From a virus, in IMG/VR virus record IMGVR_UViG_3300020446_001468, positions 1 to 33,820 of that record: 33,820 bases of DNA. One strand, given 5' to 3'. Positions 6,980 through 15,888 of this stretch are shown here, piece after piece; the first letter of the stretch is position 1; each line of letters starts with the position of its first letter. Both the position numbers and the translations under genes were made by a program. The notes under the pieces were generated by a model, which worked only from the letters and a program-made list of their open reading frames with translations, made no database searches and was not told the DNA's origin.

Positions 6980-8461
6980 ATGGAAGAATTATTTATTTAT
7001 TGCGAAGAAGCCGAAGATAAGTTCGGTAAAACAAAAAAATCCGTTTCACATAACGGTGATGTTAGTGTAGATTACTTAACAAGTAATACAACACCATCAA
7101 TTGAAACTGGTGCTAGAGAGTATCAGAGAGAGAAGGTGGCTCCACTTTCTTGGAAACAACTTATTATGTTAACAGTGATATCAAATGGATATCGAAAAAT
7201 ACCACAAATACATATTAGAGTTATTAAAGTAGGTAAAACATATAGGTTTGAGCTAATAGATGGTCAACAAAGGATTACATCTATTATTGATTTCATTAGA
7301 GGTGGATTTTCTTTACCTAATACTGATATCTTTAATTTAGGTAATGGTATTGATGTTAGAGGAATGAACATTAGTGATATTAGAGAAAACTATCCAGCTA
7401 TTTATCAACAAATATTGGGATATAGAATTAGTTGTTTATGGTATGAAAATTTGAGTGATGAACAAACAGCTGATTTGTTTATCAATGTATTGAATAATAC
7501 TAATGCTATGAAACCACAAGAAATTAGAAATGCAGTTAGAGGTTACTTATCTGAGTATATTAGAAATAGTGCTAGATTTGAAGATAGATTAGATTTATTT
7601 GAAAGAACTTTTACTGATGGTAAAAATAAAAAACAAAGACTTAAACATTTTTCTGATTCATTTTCACTAAGTGGTAGAATGGAAGTAGATGAGTGGTTAT
7701 CTGAGTTAATATTTTTGTTACAGAATGGTTACAGAAATGGAGTAGGACAAGCAAAACATACTGCATATATAAAAGAAATCCAAGCTTCTAATGGTTCTTT
7801 ATCTTCTATAGAAGCGTTTGAGGAGTTTAAAGAAGATGTGCTTGATGAACTTTTATCATTTAGTTATGATATTATAACTTCTGTACCAGCAGATTACAAA
7901 TACAAATTGACATCAATGTTATCTCAAGTATTAATTTTATACGGATATGAGTTGAAAACTAAACATGGTAAGCTAATTACTGATAGATATGTATCTAAGT
8001 TTTTCGATGTATATGATAGATGGAGTAATACTGATGATAAATTGTATCTAAACGAAGTAATGTTTGGTACAACAGATGAACAAATGGAGCCATTCAATAA
8101 ATTGTTTAATGGTAAAAATAAGAAAGCTTTCAGTACTATAACTTATGTTCTTGATAAAGAAGTAAAAGAAGATAAAGATTCTTTTGGAGTTATTGATATT
8201 GATAGTAGAGATTTTACTAAACCACAAATTATTCAGAAGTGGGAAGAGCAAGGTAGAAAATGTTTCTTTACAAATCAACCTTTAACTTTAAATCAAATAG
8301 CAGGTGACCACTATATTCCAAGAAGTTGGGGTATTGATAAAGGTGGAGTTACCGAAGTACATAATCTCGTAATAACTTCTAAAAAATTAAATATTAGAAA
8401 GTTAAATGTACATGGAGATGATTTCAAAAAAATGTTAAATGATAAAGAGATTTTAACTTAA
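6980..8461 (+). CDS. DUF262-HNH protein, GmrSD-like modification-dependent nuclease
   Basis: A 493-residue protein with an N-terminal DUF262 (ParB/sulfiredoxin-like NTPase) domain: REYQRE at 46-51 and the signature DGQQR at 94-98 in LIDGQQRITSI. The C-terminal 75 residues form an HNH/treble-clef nuclease: C428, GDHYIPRSWG with His444, and HNL at 461-463 followed by KLN. Only one Cys of the usual zinc pairs is present, so this is a reduced treble clef. In bacteria this architecture (GmrSD type IV restriction) cuts glycosylated hydroxymethylcytosine DNA. Here it is phage-borne, behind its own promoter and structured leader, and overlaps the next gene, a glycosyltransferase, by one base. Attack on rival modified phages is a reasonable inference; the substrate is unknown. 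Confidence 0.8.
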   Translation: MEELFIYCEEAEDKFGKTKKSVSHNGDVSVDYLTSNTTPSIETGAREYQREKVAPLSWKQLIMLTVISNGYRKIPQIHIRVIKVGKTYRFELIDGQQRITSIIDFIRGGFSLPNTDIFNLGNGIDVRGMNISDIRENYPAIYQQILGYRISCLWYENLSDEQTADLFINVLNNTNAMKPQEIRNAVRGYLSEYIRNSARFEDRLDLFERTFTDGKNKKQRLKHFSDSFSLSGRMEVDEWLSELIFLLQNGYRNGVGQAKHTAYIKEIQASNGSLSSIEAFEEFKEDVLDELLSFSYDIITSVPADYKYKLTSMLSQVLILYGYELKTKHGKLITDRYVSKFFDVYDRWSNTDDKLYLNEVMFGTTDEQMEPFNKLFNGKNKKAFSTITYVLDKEVKEDKDSFGVIDIDSRDFTKPQIIQKWEEQGRKCFFTNQPLTLNQIAGDHYIPRSWGIDKGGVTEVHNLVITSKKLNIRKLNVHGDDFKKMLNDKEILT

Positions 8462-9588
8462 TGAGTTTTTGGGAAACAAAAATTGATTACAAAGATGCTA
8501 GAAAGGTGTTGGTGATACCAAATATCACCAATGCCTCTAACATCGAAAAGGACTCTTTTGTAGATGTTCTTTACAATCATATCATCGCATTAGATAATGA
8601 AGGTGAATATTATTGGAATGTAATCTTACCAAAGCCCGTAAAGAAACTAAACTTAGAAAATGTAAAACAACACATCCTACCATTCTCAGGTGATATGATG
8701 AATCAAAGAGCTTTCCCACCTGATTTTATTAAGTTGATGAAGGATGTTGAGTATGATGTAATTTACTCACATTTACCTGATTGGGTTCAAGTTGGTAGAT
8801 ATAAGAAAAATGTTGATACAAAAATAATTGGATATTGTCATTGGTGGGAAATGAAATCTGCCAATGGAGTTGATAGGAGACCGGGCAAAGCAAAATGGAT
8901 GTGGTTACCTATAGAATTATTAGGAGTATCACAAATGGATACTTGTTATCTTAATACGCAAGACCAAAAGAACAGAGTATTGGAAGAAGCTAGTGAAACT
9001 TTTAGTGAAGAGTTTGTTTCTGATTTAGATAATATTCTAAAGGTTTGGAATTTGGGTGTGGATAAATCTAAGATAATTGAGAAACCATCAGATGAAAAAA
9101 GAAATGTTATTGTATTCAATCATAGAGCAGCTGGTTACAAAGGTTATCCTGCTTTTCTAAAGTTGATGAGAGAATACAGAAAACAAAGAGAGGACTTTGT
9201 AGTATGGATTCCTCAGTTGGTTGGTAAATCACCTGAAACTTGGATTGATAATACAAAAGTTCCAAAGCATGAATACTACCAAAGATTACAGAATTGTAAA
9301 GTTGGTGTACAGATGAGACAAACAAATTATGGTTGGAGTGTAAGTGGTACGGATTGTATGATGAATGGTACTCCAATGATATTTCAGGACTCATTGTGTT
9401 ATAGAGAGATTGACCCTAATGGGTTATTCTTCAAAAAGAAAACAGAATTTTTCGATTTGTTAGATAAAATGTTGGATGATGATATATTTAGATTTACCCA
9501 CGAACTTCGTTCTTTAGAAAGAGCAAAAGAATTATCTACAAACGAAGGTAAAATGATTAAAGAACTTCATAAACAGTTAAATACTTAA
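8461..9588 (+). CDS. GT-B type glycosyltransferase
   Basis: A 375-residue protein with features of a two-domain GT-B glycosyltransferase. The N-terminal half has a VLVIPNIT strand and DVIYSHLPDWVQVG. The second begins near VIVFNHRAAGYKGYPAFLKLM, typical of the start of the nucleotide-sugar-binding domain, and includes a late GTDCMMNGTPMI segment where GT4-like enzymes contact the donor. Start and stop use TAATG one-base overlaps on both sides, linking it to the DUF262-HNH gene before it and to the polymerase after it. That position in the replication block suggests a DNA-sugar modification role, though a protein or glycan acceptor cannot be excluded. It shares the opening MSFW(E/D)T with the protein at 12865. 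Confidence 0.75.
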   Translation: MSFWETKIDYKDARKVLVIPNITNASNIEKDSFVDVLYNHIIALDNEGEYYWNVILPKPVKKLNLENVKQHILPFSGDMMNQRAFPPDFIKLMKDVEYDVIYSHLPDWVQVGRYKKNVDTKIIGYCHWWEMKSANGVDRRPGKAKWMWLPIELLGVSQMDTCYLNTQDQKNRVLEEASETFSEEFVSDLDNILKVWNLGVDKSKIIEKPSDEKRNVIVFNHRAAGYKGYPAFLKLMREYRKQREDFVVWIPQLVGKSPETWIDNTKVPKHEYYQRLQNCKVGVQMRQTNYGWSVSGTDCMMNGTPMIFQDSLCYREIDPNGLFFKKKTEFFDLLDKMLDDDIFRFTHELRSLERAKELSTNEGKMIKELHKQLNT

Positions 9589-12107
9589 TGTACCAAAACG
9601 TATATTATCAAAGAGAAAAAAACTTAGTTCACCTTTGGGATGATAAATTAGGATATCGTTCTTTTCCATACACTCGTTATGCGTATGAAAAAGCAGATAG
9701 AGGAGAAGCAGTATCTTTGTACGGAGATAGATTAACAAAGATTTACAAATTCTCAAAAGATGACCCTAACTTATTTGAATCAGATGTACCTGAAACGACT
9801 AGAGTATTAGTAGATACTTATACCGATTCAGATTTACCATCAGAAGGACACGTAATTCTTACATATGATATTGAGTGTGAGATGGAAACTGGTTTACCAA
9901 ATCCTGAAGAAGCTAAGAACGAACTAACTTCTATCGCATTACATGATTCAGCAACCAATCAGTATTGGGTGTTGGTAATGGATAAAGATGGTTTGATGGT
10001 AGAAAAGAAAACAGATAAAGCAATCGTAATCCCATTCAAAGATGAAAGGGATATGTTAATGAAGTTTTTAGAACTATATGAATATATCAATCCATCAATT
10101 GTTACGGGTTGGAATATTGATTACTTTGATACACCTATGTTATATAACAGAATCAAAAGATTATTAGGTGAAAGACATGCAAACAGATTATCACCTATTG
10201 GTAAATGTTTCTGGTCACCTTATAGAAAAAGATTCTTTATGGCTGGTGTATCTTATTTAGATTATTTAGCACTTTACAAAAACTTTACTTATACAGAGTT
10301 GGATAATTACCGATTGGATTCTATTGCTAACAAAGAGTTAGGGAGAGGAAAGGTAGAATATGCAGGTAACTTAGACCAACTATTCAGAGATGATATAGAG
10401 AAGTTCATTGAGTACAACTTAGTTGATGTTGAATTGGTTGTTGATATGGATAAGAAACTACAGTTCATCGATACGGCTAGAGGTATCTGTCATGCAGGTC
10501 ACGTTCCATATGAGGATTTTGTTTATTCATCAAAATACTTAGAAGGGGCACTACTATGTTACCTTAAAAGGAAAGGTATCGTAGCACCGAACAAACCTGC
10601 TGACAGACAAGAGAGGATGCAAGCTCTAAGGGATAACAATGAAGAAAAATTCATTGGAGCATATGTGAAAGCGCCTATCGTTGGTAAGTACGAATGGATT
10701 TATGATTTGGATTTGACTTCTCTATATCCCTCTATCATTATGAGTATTAATATCTCACCTGAAACTAAAGTTGGTAAGATTGAAGATTGGAGTGCAGAGG
10801 ATTTTGTAAAAGGTAAAAGAGATAAATGGATTATTAATGGAGATACAATTACGCAGGAGAATCTCAAAAAGTTCTTTGATAAATCAAAGTTTTCAGTAGC
10901 ATCAAATGGTGTATTATATAGAACAGATACAGTTGGTTGTATACCTGATATCTTAGATATTTGGTTCAATCAAAGAGTTGAATTCAAAAATCAAATGAAA
11001 GAGCATGGAAAAGCAGGGAACAAAGCAAAATATGAATGGTATAAAAAACGTCAGTTGGTACAGAAGATTCTACTTAACTCTTTATATGGGGTGCTTGGTC
11101 TTCCTGCCTTTAGGTTCTATGATGTTGATAATGCTACCGCTGTTACCACGACAGGACAAACAGTTATTAAATCAACTGCTGATATGGCTAACATCAAGTA
11201 CAATAAGGAGCTTGGTGATAGTACTTTGGATTCTAACATATACATCGATACTGATTCTGTATTCTTTTCGGCAGTACCTTTATTAGATAAAAGGATACCT
11301 AATTGGAAAGATAATGAGCAGGATACTATCGCTGGATTTGTAAATGATATAGCAGAAGAGATGCAGGATTATCTAAATGGATTCTATGATATTTTATCTG
11401 AAAAAGTTTTCAATGTAGATAAAGATAAACATCGATTTGAAATTAAAAAAGAATATGTTTCAAAGAGTGGTATTTGGATAGCAAAGAAAAGATATGCTCA
11501 ATGGATTATTTCAGATAATGGAGTACCTGTTGATAAATTAGATGTAAAGGGATTAGATGTTGTTAGGTCATCTTATCCAGCAGCTTTTAGAAAGTTTATG
11601 AGTGAAGTACTCATTGATATTCTGAAAGGTAATACTGAAAGTGAACTAACTGATAAGATTTGGGGATTCAAAAAAAGTTTATCTGAAATGAATGTTGTAC
11701 AAATCGCAAAAAATACATCGGTTAAAAATCTAACAAAGTACTTACCGAAAGGTAAACAACAAAGAATGTTTCAATTTAAATCAGCAACACCAGCTCACGT
11801 CAAAGCAGCTATTGCTTTCAATCAATTATTATCTCACTACAAATGTGAGATGAAATATGAACCGATGAAAAATGGTGATAAAGTAAAATGGGTTTATTTA
11901 AAACAAAATCCATTAGGTTTAGATGGAGTAGCATTCAAAGGTTATGATGACCCAAAAGAAATTATGGAATTAGTCAATACATACATTGATTATGATAAAA
12001 TCTTTGAAAGAGAACTTCTAAAGAAATTAGAAGATTTCTACAACGCAATGGATTGGGGTGAAGTTTTATCCTCAACCAAAACAGCTGAAAAGTTTTTTGC
12101 TTTTTAA
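9588..12107 (+). CDS. 43: Family B DNA polymerase, T4 gp43-like
   Basis: The 839-residue replicative polymerase with proofreading. The 3'-5' exonuclease domain shows Asp94 and Glu96 (TYDIECE), NIDYFDTPML, and the YNLVDVELV block. The polymerase domain has motif A DLDLTSLYPS at 373-382, a motif B region containing KILLNSLYGVLG, motif C YIDTDS at 552-557, and KKRYAQ at 633-638. T4 gp43 is slightly longer (898). The gene starts on the last base of the preceding glycosyltransferase stop. A promoter for the clamp gene begins one base after its stop. The C-terminal tail may carry a clamp-binding peptide (EKFFAF at the very end); that is inference from its position. Confidence 0.97.
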   Translation: MYQNVYYQREKNLVHLWDDKLGYRSFPYTRYAYEKADRGEAVSLYGDRLTKIYKFSKDDPNLFESDVPETTRVLVDTYTDSDLPSEGHVILTYDIECEMETGLPNPEEAKNELTSIALHDSATNQYWVLVMDKDGLMVEKKTDKAIVIPFKDERDMLMKFLELYEYINPSIVTGWNIDYFDTPMLYNRIKRLLGERHANRLSPIGKCFWSPYRKRFFMAGVSYLDYLALYKNFTYTELDNYRLDSIANKELGRGKVEYAGNLDQLFRDDIEKFIEYNLVDVELVVDMDKKLQFIDTARGICHAGHVPYEDFVYSSKYLEGALLCYLKRKGIVAPNKPADRQERMQALRDNNEEKFIGAYVKAPIVGKYEWIYDLDLTSLYPSIIMSINISPETKVGKIEDWSAEDFVKGKRDKWIINGDTITQENLKKFFDKSKFSVASNGVLYRTDTVGCIPDILDIWFNQRVEFKNQMKEHGKAGNKAKYEWYKKRQLVQKILLNSLYGVLGLPAFRFYDVDNATAVTTTGQTVIKSTADMANIKYNKELGDSTLDSNIYIDTDSVFFSAVPLLDKRIPNWKDNEQDTIAGFVNDIAEEMQDYLNGFYDILSEKVFNVDKDKHRFEIKKEYVSKSGIWIAKKRYAQWIISDNGVPVDKLDVKGLDVVRSSYPAAFRKFMSEVLIDILKGNTESELTDKIWGFKKSLSEMNVVQIAKNTSVKNLTKYLPKGKQQRMFQFKSATPAHVKAAIAFNQLLSHYKCEMKYEPMKNGDKVKWVYLKQNPLGLDGVAFKGYDDPKEIMELVNTYIDYDKIFERELLKKLEDFYNAMDWGEVLSSTKTAEKFFAF

Positions 12108-12139
12108 TTTGGAAATGTGAAAAATTTTTCGTATATTAG
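12108..12139 (+). promoter_or_regulatory. Bacteroidota-type promoter, family member C
   Basis: TTTG at 12108-12111 and TATATTAG at 12132-12139, with a 20-base spacer ending AATTTTTCG. It starts right after the polymerase stop codon and would drive the clamp gene, with a leader of about 25 bases containing AAAAGGA just before the ATG at 12170. Confidence 0.8.
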
Positions 12140-12169
12140 TATAAATTTAAAATTAGTAAAAGGATAATT

Positions 12170-12865
12170 ATGGAAAAACAAAAACTAAATGGTTTTATTA
12201 GTAGATATAATCTCGGTGGTGAGGTTGAATCTGTAATGTTAACTTCAACCGATGATTCAGTATCGGTTAAAATGATTTCAGATGACAAAACTCTATTGGG
12301 TGATGTTACTGTAACTGAAAAAGATTTCCCATCAGGTGAGTTTGGTATCTATACCACTTCTCAGTTGAAAGGATTGTTAAGTGTATTAGATTCATCAGTT
12401 AAGATAGAAGAAACAACAGGCGCTCTTAGATTTAGTGATAAGGGAACTAAGGTTCAGTATATGTTAGCTGCACCATCTGTTATACCAGCGGTACCTGATT
12501 TAAAAGAACTTCCTCCATTTGATGCTAACATTACATTAGATGATGAGTTTATTAACAAATACATCAAGTCTAAGGGAGCATTGGCAGATGCGGATACATT
12601 TACATTCACTTGTAAGAATAACAAAGGAGAAATCATCTTAGGTTATTCATCAATTAATTCAAACAGAATTTCTATTTCTGTAAATTGTAGTTGTGATAAT
12701 GATATTGAACCAATAGCATTCTCAGCTAAGTATCTAAAAGAAATATTAACTGCAAACAAAGGTTCAAACAAATCATCACTTAAAATTTCATCTAAAGGAT
12801 TAGCGCATGTAGGATTTGAAGATGGTGATTATACTTCTAACTATTATTTGGTGGAGATTAAATAA
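12170..12865 (+). CDS. 45: Sliding clamp, T4 gp45-like
   Basis: A 231-residue processivity clamp, close to T4 gp45 (228). In T4 a trimer encircles DNA and tethers the polymerase; it also serves as the mobile activator of late transcription. The order of features fits: an N-terminal LNGFISRYNLGGEVESVML, a central TSQLKGLLSVLDSSVKIEE, and the C-terminal block with IAFSAKYLKEIL and NYYLVEIK at the very end. It has its own promoter and ends in a TAATG overlap with the DUF4338-like gene. No late sigma or gp33/gp55 homologue is recognisable in the window, so its transcription role here is open. Confidence 0.92.
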   Translation: MEKQKLNGFISRYNLGGEVESVMLTSTDDSVSVKMISDDKTLLGDVTVTEKDFPSGEFGIYTTSQLKGLLSVLDSSVKIEETTGALRFSDKGTKVQYMLAAPSVIPAVPDLKELPPFDANITLDDEFINKYIKSKGALADADTFTFTCKNNKGEIILGYSSINSNRISISVNCSCDNDIEPIAFSAKYLKEILTANKGSNKSSLKISSKGLAHVGFEDGDYTSNYYLVEIK

Positions 12866-14076
12866 TGAGTTTTTGGGATACAGAACCAGCTAAACCTCAA
12901 TTCGTATTTGAAGATGAGAAGAAAAAACTCATTGATAATATGGATTACCTCATGCAGATGTCTGTAGAGGAACAAACTCTGTACAAAAAGTGGGTAGAGT
13001 TGCAGGAAGATTCTATGCTTAGAGATAAATCTACAATAGCATCTTACTACGATTGGCAGTGGAGACCTACAGATATCAACAATAAAGAACTTACAATCAA
13101 AGAGATTGAGGAATTAGAACCCTATGTTGAAATCGTTGAAGATAAGAATGAAGCTACAAAGTGGACTCATCTTAGAAGAATGATTCATACAATGAGTTGG
13201 ACAGCTAATCCTGGTCGAAATGTTAAGTTGTTTGTTAAGGATAAAAAGAGTGGTAAACTTTTGGGGATGGTATCACTTGCATCTGATGTAACATCAATGG
13301 GTGTAAGAGATAAATATATTGGCTGGACTAAGGATGATAAATTCAAAAAAGGTAAACTAAACTTTACAACTATCGCATCTACGATTGTTTGTACACAACC
13401 TTTAGGATTCAATTTCTTAGGAGGTAAACTTACCGCTATGATGACCACTGTACCTGAGGTTAGAGAATATTGGAAAAAGAAATATGGACAAACTCTTATA
13501 GCAGTTGGTACAACTTCTTTGTATGGTATTCATTCTCAGTATAATGGTATCCCACATTTTAAAACTTTGGGTGAATCAGCTGGAAAGATATCAATCAAAC
13601 CAGATGATGAGTTCTATGACCCGTGGCACCAATGGTTGAAAGAAAACAGAGAAGATTGGTATAAGAAACACATTACCGAAGAGAGAGAAAGAAATGGTAA
13701 GAGTATGGGTTATGAAAGAAACGGACCTGTTAGTGGTATCAAACAAAAGATTTTAGGACAAATCTTTAAAGAGTGTGGTATCAAACAATCCAGTTATCAT
13801 CATGGATTTAAAAGAGGAGTGTATCTTGCTATGATGTATGAAAACGGACCTGAGTTTCTTCGTTCAGAAATTGAAGAAAAAGATTTAAAGATGAAGAAGA
13901 AATTTGAGGATGGTATTGATTACATTAATAAGTGGTGGAAACGACAAGCCATCAAAAGATATACTAAGTTACATGATTCTAATCGATTGAAGCCAGAACA
14001 TCTATATTATATAGATGCCATTGGTATGGATTGGGATACTATGAAACAAAATTATTTAAAAGAAGTCGGAAGATAG
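12865..14076 (+). CDS. DUF4338/DruA-like protein embedded in the replisome operon
   Basis: A 403-residue protein. Residues 98 to about 240 show the pattern I associate with DUF4338 (the core of the Druantia defence protein DruA, a GNAT-like fold): GKLLGMVSLAS, then RDKYIGWT at 148-155, a long IASTIVCTQPLGFNFLGGKL strand-helix region, YWKKKYGQ, and a final TTSLYG...QYNGIPHFKTLG block. The C-terminal 160 residues are basic and mostly helical, possibly nucleic-acid binding. It overlaps the clamp gene by one base and precedes gp44. Activity is unknown even for DruA, so no reaction is claimed. The domain call is by motif reading and needs a profile search. Confidence 0.6.
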   Translation: MSFWDTEPAKPQFVFEDEKKKLIDNMDYLMQMSVEEQTLYKKWVELQEDSMLRDKSTIASYYDWQWRPTDINNKELTIKEIEELEPYVEIVEDKNEATKWTHLRRMIHTMSWTANPGRNVKLFVKDKKSGKLLGMVSLASDVTSMGVRDKYIGWTKDDKFKKGKLNFTTIASTIVCTQPLGFNFLGGKLTAMMTTVPEVREYWKKKYGQTLIAVGTTSLYGIHSQYNGIPHFKTLGESAGKISIKPDDEFYDPWHQWLKENREDWYKKHITEERERNGKSMGYERNGPVSGIKQKILGQIFKECGIKQSSYHHGFKRGVYLAMMYENGPEFLRSEIEEKDLKMKKKFEDGIDYINKWWKRQAIKRYTKLHDSNRLKPEHLYYIDAIGMDWDTMKQNYLKEVGR

Positions 14077-14081
14077 GGGAA

Positions 14082-14156
14082 GTGAGCATCCTATATAGTA
14101 ACTCACAAAATTTTTGTTTGGTAAATCCAAATTTAATCTAAAAACCCAAAGATTAA
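14082..14156 (+). promoter_or_regulatory. Leader of the gp44-like gene with three small hairpins
   Basis: The 143-base gap between 14076 and 14220 contains no gene. It holds GTGAG 14082-14086 with CTCAC 14102-14106 (weak, followed by AAAATTTTT), TTTGG 14117-14121 with CCAAA 14127-14131 (loop 5), and TTAATCT 14133-14139 with AGATTAA 14150-14156 (loop 10). The last two helices are one base apart. AGATTAA recurs at 14171, so an alternative fold is possible. No promoter of the family seen elsewhere is present. A partial terminator or a translational control region for the clamp loader are both possible. Confidence 0.4.
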
Positions 14157-14219
14157 TTAAATTAGAGGTTAAGATTAAATTCAACACAAAAAATCAAATT
14201 TTGAAAGAATGGAGAATAA

Positions 14220-15170
14220 ATGGCATTTTTCGAACAAAAGGAAGAAATGGTTGACAACTCATTATGGGTTGAAAAATACAGACCAATTAAATTAGATGAT
14301 TATGTTGGTAATGAACATCTAAAAGAAAAAGTAAGCGGTTATATAGAAACAGAGGATGTACCACACCTTTTACTATTTGGTAGAGCTGGTACTGGTAAAA
14401 CAACTTTGGCTAAACTTATTGTTAAATCTATAGAATGTGATTATATGGTTATAAACGCATCTGATGAAAACAATGTAGATACCGTTAGAAACAAAGTTAA
14501 AAACTTTGCATCATCGCAAGGTTTTAAAAAGTATAAAATTATCATCTTAGATGAATTTGATTATATGACACCAAACGCACAAGCGATACTTAGAAATCTA
14601 ATGGAAACATTTTCTAAACATTGTAGGTTTATTTTAACCTGTAACTATGTTGAAAAGATTATTGACCCAATCCAAAGTAGATGTCAAACCTTTCAAATCG
14701 TACCACCATCTAAAAAAGAGGTAGCAGTACAATTAGATAAGATTCTAAAATCAGAGGACGTAAATTATGATGTAAAGGATTTAGTTCCAATCATAGATTC
14801 ATCTTATCCTGATATTAGAAAAGTTATAAATACTTGCCAATTGAATTCTGTTAAAGGAGTGTTAAAACTTTCAAAGAATGATTTGTTGGATTCTGATTTT
14901 AAAACTAAGATAGTGGATATCTTAAAAGCATCAGATGATAGTAGAAACAAATATATGAAAATCAGACAAACTGTAGCTGATTCGAAGGTGCAAGATTTTA
15001 CTGAGATGTATTCTCTTCTCTATGATAAAGTAGATGAATATGCTTCAGGTAAAGTGAGTGGAGTAATTTTAGTATTAGCAGAAGGACAACATAGAGATGC
15101 TTTAGCAGTCGATAAGGAAATACCCTTTATGGCTACAATACTAAACATTTTATCAACAATTAATAAATAG
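14220..15170 (+). CDS. 44: Clamp loader large subunit, T4 gp44-like AAA+ ATPase
   Basis: A 316-residue AAA+ protein (T4 gp44 is 319) that opens the sliding clamp and places it on primed DNA. It shows the RFC-box-like LWVEKYRP at 15-22, Walker A GRAGTGKT at 54-61, Walker B IIILDEFD ending at 114, a sensor 1 block ILTCNYVEKI, and the SRC arginine-finger motif at 153-155. The C-terminal helical domain is present. A structured leader of about 140 bases precedes it. The following gene starts directly after its stop, and the gp62-like partner lies one gene further on. Confidence 0.95.
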   Translation: MAFFEQKEEMVDNSLWVEKYRPIKLDDYVGNEHLKEKVSGYIETEDVPHLLLFGRAGTGKTTLAKLIVKSIECDYMVINASDENNVDTVRNKVKNFASSQGFKKYKIIILDEFDYMTPNAQAILRNLMETFSKHCRFILTCNYVEKIIDPIQSRCQTFQIVPPSKKEVAVQLDKILKSEDVNYDVKDLVPIIDSSYPDIRKVINTCQLNSVKGVLKLSKNDLLDSDFKTKIVDILKASDDSRNKYMKIRQTVADSKVQDFTEMYSLLYDKVDEYASGKVSGVILVLAEGQHRDALAVDKEIPFMATILNILSTINK

Positions 15171-15443
15171 ATGGCAAAAATTATAGGAGCAGGTGGTGTA
15201 GGAACACAACCACCTCAACAACCCAAGTTAGATATGAATACTTCTAAACCAATGGTGTGTAAACATTGTGGTTATGATGTATTTATAAATGGAGCAAAGT
15301 TTAGAACAATATCAAGATTAGCAGCAGGTACACCACAAGATGTAATGATACCAATAGAGGTTTATCTATGTGGTGAGTGTGGAGCAGTTAATGAAGATTT
15401 ATTACCTGATGAAGTTAAAAAGTTAGATAAGAAAAATGGCTAA
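15171..15443 (+). CDS. Small zinc-ribbon protein
   Basis: A 90-residue protein with a four-cysteine zinc ribbon: CKHC at 30-33 and CGEC at 67-70, separated by a 33-residue insert with FRTISRLAAG. The N terminus is Gly/Pro/Gln-rich and the C terminus is charged. It is nested between the two clamp-loader subunits, with no gap on the left and an 8-base overlap with gp62 on the right, so it is probably made with them. It could bind DNA or RNA, or join replication to transcription (small zinc proteins do both), but no specific function can be assigned. Confidence 0.75.
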   Translation: MAKIIGAGGVGTQPPQQPKLDMNTSKPMVCKHCGYDVFINGAKFRTISRLAAGTPQDVMIPIEVYLCGECGAVNEDLLPDEVKKLDKKNG

Positions 15444-15885
15444 ATCATTATTTGACCACATAAAGGCAATCACAAACGAACAGAATCCAAAGTACTTTGA
15501 TACATTAGAAGAAGCAGATATGAAGAGTTGGTCTAATTATATGATTCACAGATTTCTTTCTATGAATCCTGATTGGATTGATTTGATAGCTGAGTTACAA
15601 CCTTATACACAATCACTTCCACCCAAAGCATTGTATTTAGCATACATTGGTATTTTACCAAAAGGTAGACATTATCTCAGATATGTTAAGGGTAAGAAAA
15701 CAGATAAGTATGAAGATTGGTTAGTAGAACTAATGGTTAAAGATTATCAATGTTCTAAAAAAGAAGCAAATGAGTATTTAGAAATACTTTACAACAGTAG
15801 AGAAGGTAGAGAACATATTAAGTATGTTTGTGAGAAGTACGGAACAGAGAAAAAACAAATCACAAAATTAAAATTAAAGGTATAA
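15436..15885 (+). CDS. 62: Clamp loader small subunit, T4 gp62-like
   Basis: A 149-residue helical protein. It is matched to T4 gp62 (187 residues) by its pattern: an N-terminal LFDHIKAITN, then WSNYMIHRFLSMNPDWIDLIAELQPY, a YLAYIGILPKGRHYLRYVKGKK segment (split here into YLAYIGILPKG and RHYLRYVKGKK), and a C-terminal helix with EYLEILYNSREGREHI. This family diverges fast, so the assignment also relies on its place two genes after gp44. It overlaps the zinc-ribbon gene by 8 bases. Family B promoter D begins four bases after its stop. Confidence 0.75.
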   Translation: MAKSLFDHIKAITNEQNPKYFDTLEEADMKSWSNYMIHRFLSMNPDWIDLIAELQPYTQSLPPKALYLAYIGILPKGRHYLRYVKGKKTDKYEDWLVELMVKDYQCSKKEANEYLEILYNSREGREHIKYVCEKYGTEKKQITKLKLKV

Positions 15886-15888
15886 ATA

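Noticed and set aside
11005-11286. A 93-codon + strand open frame inside the DNA polymerase gene
   Set aside because: It lies in a different frame wholly within conserved polymerase motifs; its hydrophobic peptide is an artefact of the polymerase codons.
14082-14116. Intrinsic terminator after the DUF4338-like gene
   Set aside because: The stem is only five pairs with a 15-base loop, and the T run is preceded by four A bases; too weak to call.
15881-15888. TATAAATA on the + strand, the T4 late-promoter core
   Set aside because: It coincides with the stop codon of the gp62-like gene and stands just before the clear promoter D; a single instance in AT-rich DNA is not enough.
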